The notes under the pieces were generated by a model. The model saw only the letters and a list, made by a program, of their open reading frames with translations, did no database searches and was not told the origin of the DNA. 64,000 bases of DNA from an uncultured Clostridia bacterium (lineage in GTDB: Bacteria > Bacillota > Clostridia > UMGS1810): contig CAKSTI010000002.1 of assembly GCA_934500705.1 (NCBI GenBank), positions 62,001-126,000 on the forward strand, given 5' to 3'. Position numbers and translations under genes: made by a program. Each line of letters begins with the position of its first letter. Position 1 is the first letter of the stretch. This document shows, in pieces, positions 50,271 through 59,054 of the stretch.

Positions 50271-51641
50271 TTATGCTTTGCTATATTGGAAAAGCGCCAC
50301 ACATTCGACATGGCTCGTCTGCGGAAACATATCGGCGGCGCAAAGCCTTTTTAGCTTAAATCCGTAACTTTTCAGGATTTTGGCGTCACGGGCAAGCGTT
50401 GCACTGTTGCACGACACATACACAAGGCGGTTTGGCCGCATTGTGCGTATCAGTTCAAGGAGCCCGGCTGTGCAGCCCTTTCGGGGCGGGTCAACCGTTA
50501 CGACATCTGCCCTTTTGCCGTCTTTTAAGAGTTTTTCCACAATTTCCGCACTGTCGCCGTCATAGAATTCGGCGTTTGTAATGCCGTTAAGTTCTGCATT
50601 TTCTTTTGCATTTTCCACGGCGGCTTTCACAATTTCCACGCCTACCGCATTTTTTGCCGAGCGTGCAAGAAAAAGCGTTATTGTCCCGGTTCCGCAGTAA
50701 AGGTCAAATACGGTATCGCCTTTTTTTACATCGGCGTATTCGAGCGCCTTGCTATACAGCTTTTCCGTCTGTGCGCCGTTGACCTGGAAAAAGCTGTGGG
50801 GGGATATTTTGAATTTAAGGTCGCCGATGCAGGAGATAATCGCATCTTCGCCCCATACGATACGGCAGGAGTCGCCGAGAATTAAATTCGTTTTATCGGT
50901 ATTTATGTTTTGAATTATACTTTTTACGCATTTTAATGAAGTGAGTTTTTTTATGAGTATCTCCTCGTGGGGGAGCTTCTTTTTGCTGTTCGTCACAAGA
51001 ACCGCCATAAGATGACCGGTGCCGTTCCCACGGCGGACGTAGATGTGACGCAGAGTGCCGGAGTGGCTTTTTTCGTCATAGACGCTCAAATTCGCCTCGT
51101 TGGCATAGTCTAAGATAAGGCGCACCGCCGCATTTATATCGGGGTGCTGTATGTTACAGGTATTGCAGGGAACAATGTTGTGGCTCTTTTTGGAATAAAA
51201 ACCGCAGGTGACTTTGCCGTTAATCTTTGCCGCCGGGAACTGCGCCTTGTTGCGGTAGGCAAGACAGCCGTCCGCTCCGATTATGCCGTCAAAGGTGTAG
51301 TCGGAGAGCGAAAAACCGCCGATTTTGCGCATATTCTCCGTTACAAATTTTGCTTTTAACTCTTTTTGATACCCGTAGTCTATGTGCATAAGGTCACAGC
51401 CGCCGCACTTTAAAAACGACGGGCACACGGGAGAAACCCTGTGCACCGACGGGGTGCGCAGGGTCAAAAGACGGGCAAAGCCGTAATTTTTATTGGTTTT
51501 GGTAACCTCGATGTCCGCAATGTCGCCGGTGACGGCGCCACGCACAAAGAGGGGATAGCCTTCTATCTTTGCGATGCCGTCGCCGTTTGAGGTAACGTCG
51601 GTTATTTCGATTTTTTTGTATACGGTATTTGTACTAATCAT
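50271..51641 (-). CDS. rlmD: 23S rRNA (uracil-C5)-methyltransferase, RlmD/RumA type
   Basis: A SAM-dependent RNA m5U methyltransferase, 456 residues. The N-terminal TRAM domain covers about 8-65. The 4Fe-4S site includes CPSFLKCGGCDLMHIDY and a later CNTC. The SAM fold shows VFDLYCGTGTITLFLARSA, the DPPRKGC motif and the catalytic VSCNSATLARD cysteine. Position (U747 or U1939) cannot be assigned; RlmCD-type Firmicutes enzymes may do both. Its start overlaps the walK stop (TGATG). Confidence 0.92.
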   Translation of the reverse strand: MISTNTVYKKIEITDVTSNGDGIAKIEGYPLFVRGAVTGDIADIEVTKTNKNYGFARLLTLRTPSVHRVSPVCPSFLKCGGCDLMHIDYGYQKELKAKFVTENMRKIGGFSLSDYTFDGIIGADGCLAYRNKAQFPAAKINGKVTCGFYSKKSHNIVPCNTCNIQHPDINAAVRLILDYANEANLSVYDEKSHSGTLRHIYVRRGNGTGHLMAVLVTNSKKKLPHEEILIKKLTSLKCVKSIIQNINTDKTNLILGDSCRIVWGEDAIISCIGDLKFKISPHSFFQVNGAQTEKLYSKALEYADVKKGDTVFDLYCGTGTITLFLARSAKNAVGVEIVKAAVENAKENAELNGITNAEFYDGDSAEIVEKLLKDGKRADVVTVDPPRKGCTAGLLELIRTMRPNRLVYVSCNSATLARDAKILKSYGFKLKRLCAADMFPQTSHVECVALFQYSKA

Positions 51642-53419
51642 CAGCAGTCACTTTCTTTTATCGGGAGTGTAATGAGCACCTCTGTACCCACGCCGATTTT
51701 ACTCTTTATTTCAATAGTTCCGTCGTGCGCCTCTACAATTTCCTTTGCAATGGCAAGACCCAAACCTGTGCCGCCCATCTCACGGGAGCGTGCCTTGTCC
51801 ACTCGGTAAAAGCGCTCAAAGATGTGATCCAAGTCCTTTTCGGGTATGCCGATGCCGTTGTCTTTTACTTTGATGCACAGAGAATTATACATATGCATTG
51901 TGGTGATTAAAATATTTCCGCCTTGCGGAGTGTACTTAATGGCGTTGGTAATTATATTTATGAGCACCTGTTCAATTCTGTCAGGATTTCCGCAGTAGAG
52001 CGGAAGTGCGTTTGTCGGCTCATAGACAAGCGTTTGCTTTTTCTCCGCCGCCGTAATATTAAGGCGTGACACAAGACTGCGTATCATATCGCCGACGTCA
52101 AAGCTTTCCTTGGGCATTTCTTTAAGACTGTAATCGAGTCTGGAAAGCAGGAGCAAATCTTTGACAAGGCGTGTCATACGGTCGGTTTCGCCGTTTATAA
52201 CCCTCAAAAACGAAAGGAACATATCACGGTCGATGTTGCCGTCCTTTGCACTGTCGGTAAGGGTTTCGGTATAGCTTTTTACCGTGGTGAGCGGCGTGCG
52301 CAGCTCGTGGGAAACATTGGCGATGAACTCACGCCTTGACCTGTCGAGGCGCTGCTGTTCGGTGATGTCTTGGAGAACTGCAATCAAGCCGCTTGAACGG
52401 TCATTGATTTTAAACGGGGCAAAGTGAACGTTAAGCTCACAGCCGCCTGTTGTTATAATCCTTTCGGCACTCTTAAAGTGCGGAAGAAACAGTATCTGCT
52501 CTATTGAAATGTCGGCGTCGCCGAAAAGGGAGTCAAATGTTATGCCGTCCGAGCTTTCAAGCCCCAAAAATTCCTTGGCGGCGTGGTTTATGTGGATAAG
52601 CTCACCCGTGGTGTTAAAGGCGAGGACGCCGTCCGTCATATAGAGGAGTATGGTTTCCGATTTGTCTTTTTCGCTCTGAATTTTGTTAAGAGAGTTTTTA
52701 AGCTCCTGCGCCATTACGTTAAACGTATTGGTTAGCTTTCCTATCTCGTCGTCGGAGCGAACCTCTATTTTCTGCCCGAAATCTCCCTCGGATATGCGCA
52801 CCGCCTTTGCGGTGAGCGACTCGATGGGCAGAATTATCGTCTTTGAAAGCAGAATGGAAAACAGCACCGAGATAATAAGACCGATTAAAAGCGCTTGGAG
52901 CATTATTATAAATATGCTCCTGAGAACATTATCGGTCTCCTCTTTGGTGTCTTTTATATACACAATATATTTGATACCGTCTTTGTCCGACACCGGAACT
53001 GCGTAATCCATATAGCCGGAGCCGGAGGATACTGTGTTTCCGGTTTTGCCGGTGAGAGCCGAAGTGATGTTTGGAGATATTTCCAGGTTTTTGGCAAGGG
53101 AGGTATTTGTGGCAAATTTATCTACAACTTTTGCGGTTTTGCCGTCAAGAAGATAGACGTTCCTGTAAGAGTCAACGCCTATCTGTCCGTTATACACGCT
53201 TATATTGTCGAAAATCTCCTTTGCACCGACGCCCGCCTTTGCGCTGTCGCTGAGCTGCTCTATATATTTGTCGCTGAAAACTAGCGACATAAGGTTTTTA
53301 AATTCATTGTCGTAAAACGAGTCTATGCTGCCGGTCATAAACGTGCCGATTAAGATAATTACGGACACGGTAAGCAGAACAAACATCATAGCTATTTTTA
53401 AACTCAGACTCTTAAACAT
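51641..53419 (-). CDS. walK: Sensor histidine kinase WalK (VicK/YycG)
   Basis: A membrane kinase that controls cell-wall hydrolase genes. The 592 residues have membrane helix 1 at about 10-30, an extracellular sensor domain to about 165, helix 2 at about 166-190, HAMP (SEGDFGQKIEVRSDDEIGKL), PAS (GVLAFNTTGELIHINHAAKE), the HisKA phospho-site FIANVSHELRTPLTTVKSYT, and the HATPase N, G1 and G2 boxes (NIITNAIKYTPQGG, DNGIGIPEKDL, GGTGLGLAIAKEIV). It follows walR by 3 bases. No walH/walI genes are present. Confidence 0.93.
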   Translation of the reverse strand: MFKSLSLKIAMMFVLLTVSVIILIGTFMTGSIDSFYDNEFKNLMSLVFSDKYIEQLSDSAKAGVGAKEIFDNISVYNGQIGVDSYRNVYLLDGKTAKVVDKFATNTSLAKNLEISPNITSALTGKTGNTVSSGSGYMDYAVPVSDKDGIKYIVYIKDTKEETDNVLRSIFIIMLQALLIGLIISVLFSILLSKTIILPIESLTAKAVRISEGDFGQKIEVRSDDEIGKLTNTFNVMAQELKNSLNKIQSEKDKSETILLYMTDGVLAFNTTGELIHINHAAKEFLGLESSDGITFDSLFGDADISIEQILFLPHFKSAERIITTGGCELNVHFAPFKINDRSSGLIAVLQDITEQQRLDRSRREFIANVSHELRTPLTTVKSYTETLTDSAKDGNIDRDMFLSFLRVINGETDRMTRLVKDLLLLSRLDYSLKEMPKESFDVGDMIRSLVSRLNITAAEKKQTLVYEPTNALPLYCGNPDRIEQVLINIITNAIKYTPQGGNILITTMHMYNSLCIKVKDNGIGIPEKDLDHIFERFYRVDKARSREMGGTGLGLAIAKEIVEAHDGTIEIKSKIGVGTEVLITLPIKESDC

Positions 53420-53422
53420 TTT

Positions 53423-54121
53423 CTACGCTCCGAAAAAATATCCCACGCCACGCTTAGTCATAATGTATGTCGGCATACTGGGGTTGTCCTCGATTTTTTC
53501 CCTCAGACGGCGAATGGTTACGTCAACGGTGCGCACGTCGCCGTAAAACTCATAGTCCCACACTTTGTTAAGGAGTGTTTCACGTGAGAAAATCTTGCCC
53601 TTTCTCGATGCAAGGAATTTTAGCAGTTCAAACTCACGGTAGGTAAGCTCCACGGGATTGCCGCGCTTTATCACCTCGTACTTTTCCAAATCTATCGTAA
53701 TATCGCCGAAGGTGATTTTTGCCTTTTCGCCCTCATCGCCGGAGGAGAGCTTTGTTCTGCGCAGATTTGCCTTTACCCTCGCCATAAGCTCACGCAGGGA
53801 AAACGGCTTTGTAATATAGTCGTCTGCGCCGAGTTCAAGACCTAAAATCTTGTCCACTTCCTCATCTCTTGCGGTAAGCATAATTACCGGGACGGACGAT
53901 TTTTCACGTATTTTTTTAAGCACGGTAAATCCGTCCTGACCGGGGAGCATAACGTCAAGCAGAACAAGGTCGGGGTCGTCGTTTAACGCCTTTTTAATTG
54001 CCTCGTCGCCGTCGTATGCCTCGGTAACACGGTAACCGTTTTTTGTAAGATTAACTTTGAGTATATCAGCTATGGGTTTTTCGTCATCAACAATTAAGAT
54101 AAGATTATCCACTGATTTCAC
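53423..54121 (-). CDS. walR: Response regulator WalR (VicR/YycF)
   Basis: An OmpR-family DNA-binding regulator paired with WalK. The 232 residues comprise a receiver domain with DD near the N-terminus, phospho-aspartate in LVLLDVMLPGQDGF, and K in ADDYITKPFSLREL. The winged helix carries GNPVELTYREFELLKFLASR and VTIRRLREKIEDNP, matching the essential Firmicutes regulator. The promoter lies at 54145-54174. Confidence 0.93.
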   Translation of the reverse strand: MKSVDNLILIVDDEKPIADILKVNLTKNGYRVTEAYDGDEAIKKALNDDPDLVLLDVMLPGQDGFTVLKKIREKSSVPVIMLTARDEEVDKILGLELGADDYITKPFSLRELMARVKANLRRTKLSSGDEGEKAKITFGDITIDLEKYEVIKRGNPVELTYREFELLKFLASRKGKIFSRETLLNKVWDYEFYGDVRTVDVTIRRLREKIEDNPSMPTYIMTKRGVGYFFGA

Positions 54122-54144
54122 TCCTTCAATAAATACTTATTTTC

Positions 54145-54174
54145 ATAATACCACATCGGTGTACTAAAAGTCAA
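54145..54174 (-). promoter_or_regulatory. Sigma-A promoter of walRK
   Basis: TTGACT (54174-54169) and TATTAT (54150-54145) at 18-base spacing. The -35 lies inside the last codons of the upstream pflX-like gene. Confidence 0.8.
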
Positions 54175-55063
54175 GAATTATACTGTTTTTGCCGAATTTG
54201 GGTATAAATTCGGCCGACGAGCTTTCGCTGTCCTGAATATATGCTCTTTTAACGCCCAGTTTTTCGGCGTAATCTATCAGTTTTTCGTACTCTCTTGCGG
54301 GCGTTTTGAAGTCAAGCTCCGCAAACGGCGTTTTCATCGGCGTGTACTGGCACATAAGGCTTAAAATTATGCTGCCGCCGTAGGTTTCGCTAAGGTATTT
54401 TACCACAGCCTTTGAGTTTTTAAGACTGCCGGGCAAGAGCAGATTTCTCACTATTACGCCCCTTTGCATAATTCCGTTTTTGTCAAATACGGTTTCGGGT
54501 ATTTGGCGCACCATCTCGGCAACCGCCGCTTTGGCAACCTCCGGATAGTCGGGTGCGTTTGAATATTTTTCCGCCGTTTCGGAAAATGCGTACTTAAAGT
54601 CGGGCAGATAGATGTCGGCAATGCCGTCAAAAATTTTAAGCGTGTCCGCAAGCTCATATCCGCCGCAATTTACCGCAACGGGTATAAGCAGTCTGTCCCG
54701 TACGCTCAAAACCGCATCTGCGATCTGCGGCGCAAAGTGCAGCGGCGTTACAAGATTGATGTTGTGTGCGCCGGCGCCTTGCAGTTTTAAAAATATTTCG
54801 CCGAGCTCGTCTTTTGAAACAATGCCGCCGTCGCCGTTTACTATGCTTGCGTTCTGGCAGTACACACAGCGCAGTCCGCAGCCGGAAAAAAATACCGTTC
54901 CCGACCCTTTTGTGCCGGATATGCACGGCTCCTCCCACATATGCAGCGACGCTCTCGCCGCCTTTATCTTGTCCGTCTGTCCGCATACTCCCGTTTGCCC
55001 GTGCGCCCTGTCCGCTCCGCATCTGCGCGGGCAGAGTGTGCAGCGGTTCAGCTGCCCCTTCAA
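54164..55063 (-). CDS. PflX-type radical SAM protein
   Basis: A 299-residue protein of the COG1313 group, often named putative pyruvate formate-lyase activating enzyme. It has an N-terminal CTLCPRRCGADR and GVCGQ cysteine set and the radical-SAM motif GCGLRCVYCQNASI. Later conserved blocks are DIYLPDFKYAFSETAEKYSN and LSLMCQYTPM. The target is unknown and no glycyl-radical enzyme is nearby. It overlaps the TPM gene by four bases. Confidence 0.87.
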   Translation of the reverse strand: MKGQLNRCTLCPRRCGADRAHGQTGVCGQTDKIKAARASLHMWEEPCISGTKGSGTVFFSGCGLRCVYCQNASIVNGDGGIVSKDELGEIFLKLQGAGAHNINLVTPLHFAPQIADAVLSVRDRLLIPVAVNCGGYELADTLKIFDGIADIYLPDFKYAFSETAEKYSNAPDYPEVAKAAVAEMVRQIPETVFDKNGIMQRGVIVRNLLLPGSLKNSKAVVKYLSETYGGSIILSLMCQYTPMKTPFAELDFKTPAREYEKLIDYAEKLGVKRAYIQDSESSSAEFIPKFGKNSIILDF

Positions 55064-55755
55064 CGGCCTAACCTCAAATAGCGTGTGCGCCTTTCTCTGC
55101 GCTTTTTTTGAATACGCAGAATACGCAGTCTGCGGCGGACATAGAGCACTGCCGCCAGCACAAAAATCACAGAGAATGTAACGGTTAAGGCACGGTTTGT
55201 TTTCTTTCTGCGGCTCTCCGCTTTTTCGGTGCTGATTAGCGCCTTGTATTCGGACATATCCTCAGTCAAATTCAGCTCAACCGACTTGTAGTTTTCGCCG
55301 TACCAGCCGGCAATGGCGTTAAAGGTTTTTACCGCCGCCGTTTCGTATTTTTTTTTGGCAAAGTCGGGTTCCATATAGTTTATGAGGCACTCCTCGATAA
55401 ACACCCCCGTAAGAGCACGTGATATTGCGTCGGAAACCACGGCGGTATAGTCGTGAGTTTTGGGATTTAAGATCACAATCACGCTGTTTTGGTGCTTTCC
55501 GCTGTTTATCTTGTAGGATACGGCAAGAAAATCCGCATATTTTGCCAGCGTAAGACGATCCATCTCTGTTGTGGTCACTATGATAATTCTTGCTCCGCAC
55601 GCCTTTTCAAGAATGGCATTTTGTGTGTTTATGTATCTTTGCGCCGCCTCATCTATGATGTTTGCATCGTCTTGAACGTACGGCGAAACAGCCTTGTCGG
55701 CAAGGGCGGCAAGGGGAAGCAGAAGTATTAAAATTAAGGCAATTAATTTTTTCAT
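55060..55755 (-). CDS. TPM-domain (DUF477) membrane protein
   Basis: ATG 55755 has GAAAGG upstream and gives 231 residues. A signal peptide (MKKLIALILILLLPLAALAD) is followed by the extracytoplasmic TPM domain (VQDDANIIDEAAQRYINTQN, GARIIIVTTTEMDRLTLAKY) and a C-terminal membrane helix near 185-205 with a basic cytosolic tail (RRRLRILRIQKKRRERR). TPM proteins are linked to photosystem repair in plants and are of unknown role in bacteria. It ends in an ATGA overlap with pflX. Confidence 0.85.
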   Translation of the reverse strand: MKKLIALILILLLPLAALADKAVSPYVQDDANIIDEAAQRYINTQNAILEKACGARIIIVTTTEMDRLTLAKYADFLAVSYKINSGKHQNSVIVILNPKTHDYTAVVSDAISRALTGVFIEECLINYMEPDFAKKKYETAAVKTFNAIAGWYGENYKSVELNLTEDMSEYKALISTEKAESRRKKTNRALTVTFSVIFVLAAVLYVRRRLRILRIQKKRRERRTRYLRLGR

Positions 55756-55828
55756 AGCAATTTTCCTTTCGGTTATAAACATTATAACATTTTTTGCGGA
55801 TAAGGTCAATTTATTTTTTCGTTTTTTG

Positions 55829-55857
55829 TTGACGGAACGGATTAGGTGTTATATAAT
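55829..55857 (+). promoter_or_regulatory. Sigma-A promoter preceding element copy C
   Basis: TTGACG and TATAAT at 17-base spacing, divergent from the TPM gene. Transcription from about 55864 would run through all of copy C and into DUF1385, a leader of about 400 bases. Confidence 0.8.
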
Positions 55858-55889
55858 AAGGATATAGTGAAATTTCGTTATCGGCAGGG

Positions 55890-56201
55890 TGCCGTGCGGG
55901 TGTTCGTTTTTTCAAAACAGCAAAAAACGCACCGTCCCGCTGCACCGGGTCAGAGGTGCTACGTGAGCGCACCTCCGACACCTCCGCCCACCGACTCTGA
56001 AATATCGCCTACACTCTGTAATTTCCGTCTCTAAAAAATCTTAGCCGCTCCGAGGCGAAACAGTCAGTTTCACTGCGGAGCTAAAAACGGCGGAATATAA
56101 GGAAAATGAATTGATTTCCGCCGTTTTTACTCTCGATTTTTTAAATCCGAAAAAACAGACTGTACGGCTCATTTCAAATGCGGACAAAAACAAGTTAGTT
56201 T
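55890..56201 (+). repeat. Dispersed structured element, copy C
   Basis: The core 55991-56201 matches copies A and B at about 95%. The 5' part is shorter but keeps GCACCGTCCCGCTGCACCGG and the hairpin GAGGTGC/GCACCTC, which replaces GGGGCGT/ACGCCCC of copy B by paired changes. The middle hairpin loop is AGTCA and the CGGCGGAA/TTCCGCCG stem has a loop one base longer than in B. The terminus AAGTTAGTTT is 62 bases before the DUF1385 start, and the element lies downstream of its own promoter. Confidence 0.88.
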
Positions 56202-56263
56202 GGCTTTAAATATTGCATATCGGCAAAAACAGATAATTTACAAGTAATGAAAGGACATATGTA

Positions 56264-57220
56264 ATGAAAGAAAAATACGATAAATCCCCCAAGCACATAA
56301 CAAGCATCGGCGGTCAGGCAGTCATCGAGGGCGTTATGATGCGTGGACCCAAGGAGATTGCAACCGCCGTCAGAAAATCGGACGGGAGCATTGTCATAGA
56401 CAAAAGCCCCGTAAGCTCCGCGGTGCTTAAATACAAACTCAACAAAATTCCCATTATCCGTGGCGTGGTGTCGTTTGTGGAGTCGCTTGTCACGGGTATG
56501 AAGTGCCTTATGTTTTCGGCAGACCAGATGGACATTGAGGACGAGGAGGACTACAAGCCGTCTAAGTTTGAAAAATGGCTTGACGATAAATTCGGCGACA
56601 GGGTTAAAGACATCGCCATTTATTTTTCCGTGGCGGTTGCCCTTGTGTTCAGCGTTTGCCTGTTTATGCTTTTACCTAATGCTCTGGCAACGGTTATCAA
56701 GCACTTTACCGAAAACCACGTTGTGCTCAATCTCGCAGAGGGCGTTATAAGAATGGCGATATTCTTAGGTTATTTGACGCTTGTTTCGAGAATGAAGGAT
56801 ATTCAGCGTGTCTTTGAATATCACGGCGCAGAGCACAAAACCATTGCCACATACGAGAGCGGCGACGAGCTGACCGTGGAGAATGCACGCACTCACTCAC
56901 GCTTTCACCCCAGGTGCGGCACGAGCTTTCTGCTCATCGTAATGGTGGTCAGTATCATAGTTTTCTCCTGCTTAAAGTGGGGACATATGTGGCAGAATAT
57001 GCTGTACCGTCTGCTCCTTTTGCCCGTGGTTGCAGGTATTTCGTATGAGATGATAAAGATTGCCGGAAGAAGTAAAAACAGATTTGTTGCACTGCTTACC
57101 AAACCGGGACTGTGGCTGCAAAGAATTACCACAAGAGAGCCGGACGACAGCCAGCTTGAAGTTGCCATTGCGTCGCTTAAAGCCGTGCTTACCGATAACA
57201 GAGAGGACGACAAATGGTAA
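56264..57220 (+). CDS. DUF1385 family membrane protein
   Basis: A 318-residue protein with the family hallmark GGQAVIEGVMMRGPKEIATA at the N-terminus, several membrane helices (about 115-145, 155-185, 215-240, 245-260) and FEYHGAEHKTIATYESGD with conserved His/Glu residues, then HPRCGTSFLLIVM. It is often encoded next to prmC and prfA in Clostridia. Function is unknown, though His-rich membrane motifs suggest a metal site. It overlaps prmC by seven bases. Confidence 0.9.
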   Translation: MKEKYDKSPKHITSIGGQAVIEGVMMRGPKEIATAVRKSDGSIVIDKSPVSSAVLKYKLNKIPIIRGVVSFVESLVTGMKCLMFSADQMDIEDEEDYKPSKFEKWLDDKFGDRVKDIAIYFSVAVALVFSVCLFMLLPNALATVIKHFTENHVVLNLAEGVIRMAIFLGYLTLVSRMKDIQRVFEYHGAEHKTIATYESGDELTVENARTHSRFHPRCGTSFLLIVMVVSIIVFSCLKWGHMWQNMLYRLLLLPVVAGISYEMIKIAGRSKNRFVALLTKPGLWLQRITTREPDDSQLEVAIASLKAVLTDNREDDKW

Positions 57221-58050
57221 TATCTCAGGCGCTTATAAGTGCCGCACACACCCTGCGGTTAAACGGCATAACATCTTGCGCAGAGGACGCACGGGTTATT
57301 ATGTGCTCTGTTTTGGACTGCGGCAAGCTGTACCTCACCGTTCACCGTGACGAGGAATTGCCAAGCGACGCCGAACGGCGCTTTTCCGCCCTTATACAAA
57401 GGCGTGCAAAGCACGAACCGGTTAGCTATCTTACAAATTGCCGTGAGTTTATGTCGCTTGAATTTTATGTGGATAAAAACGTGCTTATTCCAAGACCCGA
57501 TACCGAAATTCTGGTTGAAAAGGTGCTCGCCCTGTTTTCGGACAGGACTGCAAGCGTGCTTGATATGTGCACAGGCTCCGGCGCCGTTGCCGTGTCGCTT
57601 GCAAAGTATATGCCCTTATCCCGTGTGACGGGACTTGACATCAGTGCCGATGCGGTTAAAACCGCAGAAAAAAACGCAAGTTCAAACGGCGTTGCCGACA
57701 GATGCGCTTTTGAGATTTTTGACGTGAGAGAGCCGTATTGCGGTACCTTTGACGTCCTCACCGCCAATCCCCCGTATATTCCCACGGCGGATATTGCGGA
57801 TTTGGACAGCGACGTCAAAGACTTTGAACCGCATCTTGCCCTTGACGGCGGTGCGGACGGAATGAGCTTTTATGAAAAAATAATAAAAAATGCGACCTCG
57901 TGTCTTAAAGAAGGCGGCTTTGCGGCATTTGAAGTCGGCTGCGGACTTGCGGAAAAGGTGCGTGTATTAATGGAAGAAAATTTTGAAAAAACGGAAATCA
58001 TACCCGACCTTGCAGGCATAGACAGGGTGGTTTGCGGATATTTAAAGTAG
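57214..58050 (+). CDS. prmC: Release factor glutamine methyltransferase PrmC (HemK)
   Basis: PrmC methylates the GGQ glutamine of release factors RF1 and RF2. The 278 residues have an N-terminal helical domain, the PVSYLTNCREFMSLEF block, LIPRPDTEILVE, SAM loop VLDMCTGSGAVAVSLAKYM and the catalytic NPPY in LTANPPYIPTADI. prfA, its usual neighbour, does not follow; a terminator and a convergent AraC gene do. Confidence 0.95.
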   Translation: MVISQALISAAHTLRLNGITSCAEDARVIMCSVLDCGKLYLTVHRDEELPSDAERRFSALIQRRAKHEPVSYLTNCREFMSLEFYVDKNVLIPRPDTEILVEKVLALFSDRTASVLDMCTGSGAVAVSLAKYMPLSRVTGLDISADAVKTAEKNASSNGVADRCAFEIFDVREPYCGTFDVLTANPPYIPTADIADLDSDVKDFEPHLALDGGADGMSFYEKIIKNATSCLKEGGFAAFEVGCGLAEKVRVLMEENFEKTEIIPDLAGIDRVVCGYLK

Positions 58051-58056
58051 ATATTG

Positions 58057-58083
58057 CGGGTTTGCAAAAGTTTTGCAAACCCG
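58057..58083 (+). terminator. Intrinsic terminator after prmC
   Basis: CGGGTTTGCAAAA and TTTTGCAAACCCG form a 13-bp inverted repeat, followed by TTTTTCTTTTT. Confidence 0.9.
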
Positions 58084-58096
58084 TTTTTCTTTTTGC

Positions 58097-58945
58097 TCAG
58101 GATTTTATGCTTTTGATTGCCATTCCCGTTTTGTACTCCGTCGGCGACACCCCCACGTGCCTTTTAAATGCACCGGAGAAATGTGCGCTGTCAAAAAAAC
58201 CGAGCGAATACGCAATTTCCGTTATGTTCATTCCGCTTTCCGCCAAGTAGAGCTTTGCCCGTTCAATCTTTTTGCCCATTATATATTCGCTTGTCGTACA
58301 ATTCATATATTTTTTAATAAGTCTGTTAAGCTGAACGGGGTGGATTTTGAGCATATCCGCCGCCGTTTTTGCGTTTACCTGTGCGAGATTATCGTCAATG
58401 CACCTCGCTATTGCGCTTTTTCTGTCATTCATTCCGGCAGAAATTGACAGCAGCTCGCCGATTATAAAGCACAAAAGCGATTTTTGAATAAAAGGTACAG
58501 CCGCAAAATCGGAGTCGTCCGAACGCAATAACTTTTTCGCCGCATCAACAGATGAGGGACAGCGTGCAAAAAATGATGTGTTAAGAATTTCGGCGTTCGG
58601 GAAAAACAGCCTTTTTTCGCACTTTGCGGCATTAAAGTATTTCTGCTCTATGTACTGCTGTTCCGTCAACGGTTTACTGAAACCGAAATAAATATTGATT
58701 ACGGAAAAGTCGCCGAATTTGTTTAAAATACGGTACGAATTACCCGGCAAAAGGAATACTGCGTCACCGGCACGGCAAATCTGTGATTTGTTTCCGATTT
58801 CCACATATGCGCTCCCGGAGGTGTATACTATTATCTTGTATGAATATTGGTTTTTGTAATGTTCGCCGTTGCGTGTCTGCTCGCACGAGGCAAAGCTGTG
58901 CGCCGAAAGCAGTTTTATTTTTTCAAAAATCAGTGAAATATCCAT
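58097..58945 (-). CDS. AraC-family transcriptional regulator
   Basis: ATG 58945 with GGAGA upstream gives 282 residues; in-frame codons further upstream overlap the divergent oxidoreductase gene and are not protein-like. An N-terminal cupin-type sensor (YKIIVYTSGSAYVEIGNKSQ, RAGDAVFLLPGNSYRI) is followed by two helix-turn-helix units (KTAADMLKIHPVQLNRLIKK and MNITEIAYSLGFFDSAHFSG, then AFKRHVGVSPTEYK). It probably controls the divergent FAD enzyme or the sugar genes beyond. It is convergent with prmC. Confidence 0.92.
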   Translation of the reverse strand: MDISLIFEKIKLLSAHSFASCEQTRNGEHYKNQYSYKIIVYTSGSAYVEIGNKSQICRAGDAVFLLPGNSYRILNKFGDFSVINIYFGFSKPLTEQQYIEQKYFNAAKCEKRLFFPNAEILNTSFFARCPSSVDAAKKLLRSDDSDFAAVPFIQKSLLCFIIGELLSISAGMNDRKSAIARCIDDNLAQVNAKTAADMLKIHPVQLNRLIKKYMNCTTSEYIMGKKIERAKLYLAESGMNITEIAYSLGFFDSAHFSGAFKRHVGVSPTEYKTGMAIKSIKS

Positions 58946-59054
58946 TATTATATCTCCGTATGTTTCAAATTTACAAATTATTATAACATATGTACTATCT
59001 TTTTTCAATGCGTGGAGATAAAATATATAAAAATGCAGACGGGGGGAGATATGT

